Shown here in pieces: positions 1 through 5,300 of a stretch of DNA of 7,113 nucleotides. Origin of the DNA: Bacillota bacterium (GTDB lineage Bacteria > Bacillota > Negativicutes > Sporomusales > Sporomusaceae); NCBI GenBank assembly GCA_023443285.1, contig JAEZVB010000021.1, positions 1-7,113 of the forward strand, in the 5' to 3' direction. The notes beneath the pieces were generated by a model. That model did not search any database. It saw only the letters and a program-made list of their open reading frames with translations, and was not told the DNA's origin. The translations under genes and the position numbers were made by a program. Position 1 is the first letter of the stretch; every line of letters starts with the position of its first letter.

Positions 1-125
1 GTTTGAAGAAGATATCTGCATGACGTAAAGTTGTAGAAAGAAGAATGTCGGAAAGCCGTATGAGGGAGAACTTCATGTACGGTTTGATGAGGGGAAGGAG
101 GTCTACGACCTCCGACCTACTCTAT
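1..125 (+). mobile_element. Group II intron, 3' end (partial, continues off the left edge)
   Basis: This is the last ~125 nt of a group II intron, a self-splicing RNA and retroelement; the reverse transcriptase/maturase gene would lie to the left, outside the window. A canonical domain V followed by a domain VI hairpin is visible (see the separate entry). The sequence then ends in CCTACTCTAT, which fits the usual AY 3' terminus of bacterial group II introns. The 3' splice junction is placed at 125/126 because the transposase reading frame on the other strand is recognisable right up to that point and is lost beyond it. Positions 1-50 are probably the tail of domain IV or the V/IV joiner, with no further detail visible. 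The intron is antisense to the transposase it interrupts. The exact junction could be off by one to three bases. Confidence 0.85.
53..125 (+). ncRNA. Group II intron domains V and VI
   Basis: Domain V spans 53-85. AAAGCCGTA pairs with TACGGTTT, including the G55-T83 wobble, so the catalytic triad AGC is at 54-56. A two-base bulge lies at 76-77, and a distal stem (61-65 with 71-75) closes a GAGAA loop. Domain VI follows: GGAGGTC (97-103) pairs perfectly with GACCTCC (107-113), and an AA/GA internal loop plus GG/CC pairs lie below it. A115 is the likely bulged branch-point adenosine, about ten bases before the 3' end. Domain V is the active-site RNA of the intron and is the most reliable signature of the class. 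It looks intact here, so this intron may still be catalytically competent. Confidence 0.88.
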
Positions 126-899
126 CAATATCGTTCATTTGCAGAAATAATTCATACAAGTGCTTCTCAGGTGCTCCGCAATATTCCGTTCCTCTGTCCG
201 TGAGTACTCTCATTACAGGTATCATGTGGTTCTTCAAAGAACGGCAATACTCTATCATTTAATATATCTGCTGCTGTCACTGGCACCTTGGCTGTATACA
301 ATTTTGCGAATCCCACTGCCGAGTAAGTATCTATGGCAGTTTGCTGATATATTCGTCCAACACCTTTGATATAGCCCACATAGAAGGTGTCTTGTGCTAA
401 TAAATATCCCGGATGTTGAGTATCAATCTCAACTATTGATATATTCTTTTCCTGCTGTGCCTATTCCAAAGCAGCGAGCTGGTCTTCAGTGTAGAGTATG
501 CCTTCCTTTGCAGCCTTTTCTTCAAGCTTCTTAAGTCTCTTGTCAAAGGTTTCTATATTATATCTCTGCCAGATTGATCTTACCCCTCCGGCTGATACAA
601 GAACTCCTTGTTTTCTAAGTTCGTTACTTGCCCGAAGCTGCCCATATGCCGGCTTTTCATATGCTATTCTTAATACGGCTTCCTCTGTTTCAGGAGCAAC
701 TCTGTTTTTTATGCAAGGCTTTCTCCTAGTCTTGTCCTTTAATCCTTCCAGACCCATTTTCCTCATAAGCTTTTTTAATATCATAGAAATGCTGTCTGCT
801 GACTCCATGAATCTTACATGCTTCACTTACGTTCTGAAGATATTCAGCCAATTCAATCAGGCTCATTTTGTTCTTAACTATACGATCTTGTGTTGTCAT
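126..899 (-). pseudogene. IS481-family transposase, frameshifted, nonsense-mutated and intron-split
   Basis: This is the remnant of a DDE transposase that would have catalysed movement of the IS. Read on the minus strand from ATG 899-897, it begins MTTQDRIVKNKMSLIELAEY and continues with an N-terminal helix-turn-helix region (EACKIHGVSRQHFYD). A +1 frameshift at about 751-755 (an extra G in a G run) is followed by GLEGLKDKTRRKPC and AYGQLRASNELRKQG. A TAG at 463-461 replaces the expected CAG after AALE. The same frame then resumes through AQDTFYVGYIKGVGRIYQQ (first catalytic Asp) and VPVTAADILNDRVLPFFEE. A second +1 shift (an extra C near 225-230) restores MRVLTDRGTEYCG, holding the second Asp. 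The frame ends at NDID where the intron begins, so the expected C-terminal Glu region is missing from the window. A ribosome site AAGGAGG (917-911) lies 11 nt before the start. The family is recognised from memory of these conserved blocks. No functional protein is possible. Confidence 0.9.
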
Positions 900-955
900 A
901 ATTTAAATTTCCTCCTTACAATTTAATTATTGTCCAGAGGAGATATTGCCCAACA
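126..955 (-). mobile_element. IS481-family insertion sequence remnant, interrupted by the group II intron
   Basis: This interval covers the decayed transposase gene and its upstream end. Upstream of the transposase start, read on the minus strand, the sequence TGTTGGGCAATATCTCC begins at about 955. It is a plausible terminal inverted repeat start, since IS481 ends commonly begin TGT. The other end of the element lies beyond the intron, outside the window, so neither the repeat pairing nor a target duplication can be checked. The boundary at 955 is therefore tentative, while the identity of the element rests on the transposase. Confidence 0.7.
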
Positions 956-1238
956 TTATTCAGATACTGTCAAGTGAAGTTAATTCTCTAGCAGTTGTAT
1001 TCTTCTTAAGAGCATAATGATTTAACAAGTATTACATAAATTTTTTGCTTGAAGGCGCAAATTAAAAACTATGGGAAGCTTATAGTGATTAGCATAGCTT
1101 CTCATAGTTTTATTAATATAAGAAGTAATTTATTCATACCTTCCATTCAAAAAGTTATTTCATACTTTATTTAAAATTTTTCCCCAAAAAACAATAGCAA
1201 AAATTTGAGATTATAAAATGTTGGTTATAAAGCGAATT
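956..1238. other. AT-rich spacer without a gene
   Basis: No convincing reading frame was found on either strand between the IS481 remnant and the promoter-like site at 1239. The only structure is the long hairpin at 1066-1110. The stretch is strongly AT-rich, with poly-A and poly-T tracts. Confidence 0.6.
1066..1110. terminator. Long hairpin, likely bidirectional Rho-independent terminator
   Basis: AAACTATGGGAAGCT (1066-1080) pairs with AGCTTCTCATAGTTT (1096-1110) over 15 bp with a single G-T wobble, around a 15-nt loop. It is preceded by extra A residues and followed by TATT, so either strand would give a stem followed by a U-rich tail, although the tail is short and interrupted. No intact gene now ends here on either side, so it is probably left over from a lost transcription unit. 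It could alternatively be a small non-autonomous repeat. Confidence 0.5.
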
Positions 1239-1268
1239 TTGTTTAAAATTATCGAATTTTGCTATAAT
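1239..1268 (+). promoter_or_regulatory. Extended -10 promoter-like site with flanking direct repeats
   Basis: TGCTATAAT (1260-1268) is a perfect extended -10 element. A weak -35 candidate, TTGTTT, lies at 1239-1244 with an 18-bp spacer. Two copies of CGAATTTTG (1233-1241 and 1253-1261) overlap the -35 and the extended -10 parts exactly 20 bp apart, which is about two helical turns. This arrangement would suit a dimeric repressor. No gene follows in this direction: downstream is the antisense of a dead transposase. AT-rich DNA yields such sites by chance, so this is a candidate only. Confidence 0.3.
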
Positions 1269-1298
1269 ACCTAACTAAAATATAAAAGATAGTTTAAT

Positions 1299-1522
1299 GC
1301 GGAGTTAGATAAGTTCCTGTTCTTCTGGAGTACGGTTGTCCTTGGCTTTGAAAGAACCTGTTTTTTTCAGCTTGATGAATCCACCTTTCCAGTAATGATG
1401 GAGCAAGGTCGTATTCAAGGACAATTTCACATTTCCTCTTGCCGTTAGTGATATAACTGAACAACCTGACTTTTAAATGTGTCAGTGAAAGTACGGCGAG
1501 ACTTAGGCATGTAATCTGACAT
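1299..1522 (-). pseudogene. IS3/IS150-type transposase OrfA fragment, multiply frameshifted
   Basis: This is the N-terminal relic of an IS3-family OrfA, the helix-turn-helix DNA-binding subunit of a two-ORF transposase. From ATG 1522-1520 the minus strand reads MSDYMPKSRRTFTDTFKSQV and VQLYH. A one-base insertion near 1446-1448 is followed by NGKRKCEIVLEYDLAPSLLE and RWIHQAEK. An extra A in the AAAAAAA run near 1363-1369 precedes TGSFKAKDNRTPEEQELI, where TAA (1307-1305) replaces the usual Glu codon. After LR the similarity fades, and no OrfB with a DDE domain is present. The start at 1522 is chosen because AAAAAGGAG (1539-1531) sits 8 nt upstream; the ATG at 1530 would directly abut that site. 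The fragment is non-functional. Confidence 0.85.
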
Positions 1523-1530
1523 ATGGGCAT

Positions 1531-1539
1531 CTCCTTTTT
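1531..1539 (-). promoter_or_regulatory. Ribosome binding site of the dead OrfA
   Basis: AAAAAGGAG on the minus strand lies 8 nt before ATG 1522. It decides the start MSDYMPKS over the in-frame-looking ATG at 1530, which has no spacing from it. Confidence 0.6.
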
Positions 1540-1589
1540 CTTAAGTTAATTCTAAATGCCCTTAAAAAATCTGTCCAGTTTATTGTAGC

Positions 1590-2052
1590 CTATTCAGTAT
1601 ATAACCTGACAGTAAAAAAGGTTATCCTATATAAAAATAGTATATTGGAATTATATTTAACGTGTATGCCGGAGCCTATAAAACTAAAGTATAAAAGCAA
1701 AGGCAAAAATGGTAACAATAGTGTTGAATACAACTTTATAGACAATTGATTTATGAGGTATCCTACAGATACATATACACCTATATCTGTACCGAAAAGA
1801 CCAATTTGAATCAATGACTTGAAACCCTTGATACCAGGGGTTTTTATTATGTGTGCATAAGCTTAATTTTTTTGATTGGCCACTTTGAATCCTATTATTA
1901 ACACACTCATACGCCGTTACAAAATAGCACAATATGATAAAATGTGATATTTATTTCCAATAAACTACAACATTTTACCGATATTTTTCCTTGTGAACCA
2001 ATAATAATCTCTTCATCCTTCTGTATTAGAGCTATAAAATTAATATTAGTAA
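1590..2052. other. AT-rich intergenic region, no supported gene
   Basis: Short reading frames occur on the minus strand (for example 1590-1814, hydrophobic, and 1684-1932). None has a ribosome site or a recognisable family, and they overlap each other. A terminator-like hairpin lies at 1822-1843. The rest appears to be decayed sequence. Confidence 0.6.
1822..1843 (+). terminator. Rho-independent terminator-like hairpin
   Basis: AAACCCTT (1822-1829) pairs with AGGGGTTT (1836-1843) over 8 bp, with one T-G wobble, around a GATACC loop. It is followed directly by TTTTATTAT, giving a U-rich tail on the plus strand. It may belong to a lost upstream gene. The reverse strand also carries A/T tracts, so the direction is not certain. 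Confidence 0.5.
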
Positions 2053-2196
2053 AATTATCCTTTAAAATATCTAAATTATTGTCAAGAAGTATCCATAGAG
2101 GTTACTGAAGAAACTGGGTCTTATATCCGGATTAATTTTTTGAATTCTGGCAAGAAGAATGTGGAATCATTAGTATTTAAGGCTGAAAGGCCTTAA
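2053..2196 (+). pseudogene. Possible C-terminal relic of an unidentified gene
   Basis: A 47-codon open stretch with no start codon ends at TAA 2194-2196. From codon 2089 on it reads VSIEVTEETGSYIRINFLNS followed by GKKNVESLVFKAERP, which has the composition and strand pattern of a genuine protein C-terminus rather than random AT-rich translation. Its family is not recognised. It sits in the same direction as the large gene downstream, with no start codon or ribosome site of its own. It may be what remains of a gene truncated by the rearrangements to the left. Chance is a real alternative at this length. Confidence 0.25.
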
Positions 2197-2197
2197 A
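2176..2197 (+). repeat. Perfect 8-bp inverted repeat upstream of the large gene
   Basis: TTTAAGGC (2176-2183) and GCCTTAAA (2190-2197) pair perfectly around TGAAAG. The repeat overlaps the last codons and stop of the relic frame and lies 56 bp before the start of the large gene. It has no T-run after it (ATAAAGGGG follows), so it is a weak terminator at best. A leader hairpin or an operator are other options. Confidence 0.4.
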
Positions 2198-2240
2198 ATA
2201 AAGGGGATTGCAAATTCTGAATCGCCTATCTATTATAATT

Positions 2241-2248
2241 AAAGGAGG
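2241..2248 (+). promoter_or_regulatory. Ribosome binding site of the large surface-protein gene
   Basis: AAAGGAGG lies 5 nt before ATG 2254. This near-perfect Shine-Dalgarno sequence fixes the start, which is also where a typical signal peptide begins. Confidence 0.9.
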
Positions 2249-2253
2249 CTTTT

Positions 2254-2343
2254 ATGAGAGCAAGAAAGAGAGCTTTAAGTTGGATTGTGACTGTAATAAT
2301 GGTAATAACCATGCTTCCATTACCTCAAGCAACAGTCATGGCC
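2254..2343 (+). other. Signal peptide (residues 1-30)
   Basis: The N-region is basic (MRARKRALS). A hydrophobic core follows (WIVTVIMVITMLPLP), then a VMA cleavage site before Asp31. There is no lipobox cysteine, so type I signal peptidase processing is expected. Confidence 0.9.
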
Positions 2344-5300
2344 GACAGTGCCACAGCAACAACAATTTATGTAGCTACGAATGGTGACGACGCCGCAGGT
2401 GACGGAACCGAAGTAAAGCCATATAAAACAATTGCCAAGGCAAAAGAAGTAGTACGGACTTTGCCAAAGACCGGCGGTGATATCGTTGTACAAATTGCAG
2501 ATGGATTTTATCCTAACGATGAAACCTTAGTTTTTGACAAAGATGATTCCGGAAGTAATGATTGCACTATCCGCTATGAGGCAGCTCCTGGAGCAAAGCC
2601 GGTAATCAGTGGCGGTGAGATGCTGGCAAAAGGCGTGTGGACAGAAGCTGCCGGACTAACTCAGGCTGGAAGCTTAAAGGTTTATAAAACTACACTCAAC
2701 AGAAGCGAAAAGTTACGCGCAATCTATGTAAACGACAAGCGCGCCAACATGACTGTAAGCCCAACAATAACTTCTGGAAACAGAACTACCACGGGCGTCC
2801 CTACAGTCAGCTTTGACGGTACCAACAACCCTTGGGCATGGCAGAACGGTAGCGAAATCAAAGGAGCTATCGTATTTGGCACCGGCTCAGGACTGACACC
2901 GAATACGAAAAACCCACAAAACATCGAAGCTGAAAGTTTGGGCGGTGCAAGATGGGCGAGACCGTTTGTTTGCTTTGCGTCTGCAGAAAAAGCACCAGAA
3001 GCCAGCAAGATGACTGACGGCACAATGCTTCGCTTCCAGATGCCATATGCAGCAATTTCACAGTCTTTGGGTAATAACACGCAATACAATCCAAATAATG
3101 ATCAAGTAATCCGTAACGCTTTCGAGTTCCTGAACAAGCGTGGGGACTTCTATTTCGATCAGGCTGAAAGTACACTTTACTACATCCCGCTTGAGGGTGA
3201 GGATATTAATACAGCAGATGTAGTTATTCCAAAGCTTGAAACAGTTGTCGACATAAGAGGAATTCCTGTGGGAGACAGGTTGAGCCCTGTTGCCAACTCG
3301 GATGATGGAAGAGTTAAAAACATAACCTTCAACGGGCTGACGTTCGCTCACACTGACTATAAACTGTATGAACTAACAGGTACATATAAATTTAGTGACA
3401 AAACTGGTCCGGAAACAACAAGTTCGCGAGGATTTGCATCCGTTCAGGGCTGTATAGTAAATAAAGTTTACTTCCCAAGCTATATAAACTGGCATGAAAC
3501 GTTCTATCGTGGGTATGACATACCGCCGGCAGCAGTAATGGTTAATGCAGCAAGAAACATCAAAGTACTGAACGGCGAGATCGGGTTTACCGGATTTAAT
3601 GGCGTTCATCTGGAGAACGATGTAAAGGATTGCGAAGTAACGGGCAACTATATAGTAGATACGCTCAGCTCCGGCGTTGTAGTCGGACATCCGCAGCATA
3701 TCTATGAAAATGATAAGAAGGATATAAATGAATCAAGTGATGCAGGAATAAAGAGCTGGTCCGGCATAGATAAGGAAAAATATCAGGCGGGCACTGAGGC
3801 CGTGCCGACCAATATCAATATTACAAATAACTTTTTGTACAGGAACTGCTATGGATTCCCTGGCGCCAACTCATTTACTTCTTTTTACACAACTAACATG
3901 AATGTACTTCATAACTACATTTATGACTCCACTTACGGTGCTATGAGCATAGGCTGGGGCTGGTGCGAGTACGATGGATTCGGTTATACTGCTCAAGGTA
4001 CCAATAAGACTGGCGGCCCTTACGCTGGTACTAGTGAAGATAGCAAAGCAAGGTCTTCAGAAATATCAACAACATCAAGAAATAACCATATAAACTATAA
4101 CAGAGTAGAGGAATGCTGTACATTAGTAAACGACTCAGGAGCCATTTACTCACTGGGACGTCAGGGTGATCCTGGGGATTCGCCGGATGGGGGAACATGG
4201 GACACAGTCAATAATTTGACAAGCAGCCCAGTTACAGATTCCAAAAGTAACTGGTATCCTGATAACTGGAAAAATTACACTGAGATGAACTACAACTTCC
4301 TTGACCCAAATCGCACAAACAGACCACAGAGTTCCAACAACTGGACAAACGGGTTCCATCCCGACGAAGGTAGTACGTTCATAAAGATGAATTACAACGT
4401 TGTACAGTCGAAGCTCTCCTATGCTCCTGGACGGAGTCGTCTTTTTGAGTTTAACAACTGGAAGGGTAAAAGCGATATGACTGCTATCGGAGGTTATGTG
4501 GATGGGGATAACGACCAGAATGGCGGCCCTAGAATTACTGCTAATAATTACAAAAGCGTAGATCGTATTTGGCCGATTGCGGGTAACAAAATCGTTTTGG
4601 ATTCTGGTCTTACCGACGAATACACTCATATGATTCCAAAGAGCCTCATTGACGATACAGAGTATGAGTTGGCTTCTAATGTTGTCATGGGCAAAGGTGA
4701 AACTCTGAACCGCAGAGGTCTGCTTAAAGCTGAAGACACTGTTTGGCTCGCACCGGCTGGCACAACTGTATTTACTGAAGGAACTAATATGACAAAAGCT
4801 GCCGGAAACGCAAAGACGATCAACGCTCCGTCAGTGGCAGGAGAATACAAATTATATATCGTTTATGGAGACGGTGTCACACCAATTGCTACCTCCAAGT
4901 ATACGGCGTATGTCGATACGAGCGCGTCAGCCGTTAATGTGGAAGACGGTAAAACTTATGAAGTTTCAGCGGTACGTCCTCTTAAACTTACATTAGGTGA
5001 AGGCTATACCTATACACTCAACGGCAAGTCTGTTGCAGACGGGTATGAAATCTCCACCGAAGGAAGCTGGACCTTGGTACTTGGCACTCAGACACAGCCG
5101 AATTTCAAAACCATTAAATTTACTACAATAGTATCGGAAGCAAATAAACTACTCCCGGCTAACATTTCAGTAGCCCCCGGAGGGACAGTCAGGTTTGCGT
5201 ACGATTTGAATGATGCGACAAAAGAGATATGGCTTTCCTCGTCAAGCGACGGAAATTTTATTGAAAGCGAAAAAGAAACAAAGACCACTGGCGACAAGCT

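Noticed and set aside
498..926. Plus-strand 142-codon frame across the IS481 remnant
   Set aside because: It is the antisense of the transposase, whose conserved protein blocks are plainly on the minus strand.
1590..1814. Hydrophobic 74-residue reading frame on the minus strand
   Set aside because: There is no ribosome site before its ATG, no recognisable family, and it overlaps another chance frame. AT-rich DNA readily gives hydrophobic translations.
1919..2104. Minus-strand open stretch with a protein-like segment (NLDILKDNFTNINFIALIQK)
   Set aside because: It lacks a start codon and ribosome site in frame, is only about 60 codons, overlaps the plus-strand relic at 2053-2104, and matches no family I recognise. 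It could be a gene scrap but is not supportable.
2176..2197. Hairpin considered as a terminator for the relic frame
   Set aside because: The stem is perfect but is followed by ATAAAGGGG rather than a T-run, so it is listed only as an inverted repeat.
2234..2239. TATAAT directly before the large gene, with TTGCAA at 2209-2214
   Set aside because: The -10 would place the transcription start inside the AAAGGAGG ribosome site (2241-2248), and the spacer is 19 bp. It cannot be the promoter of an mRNA translated from ATG 2254.
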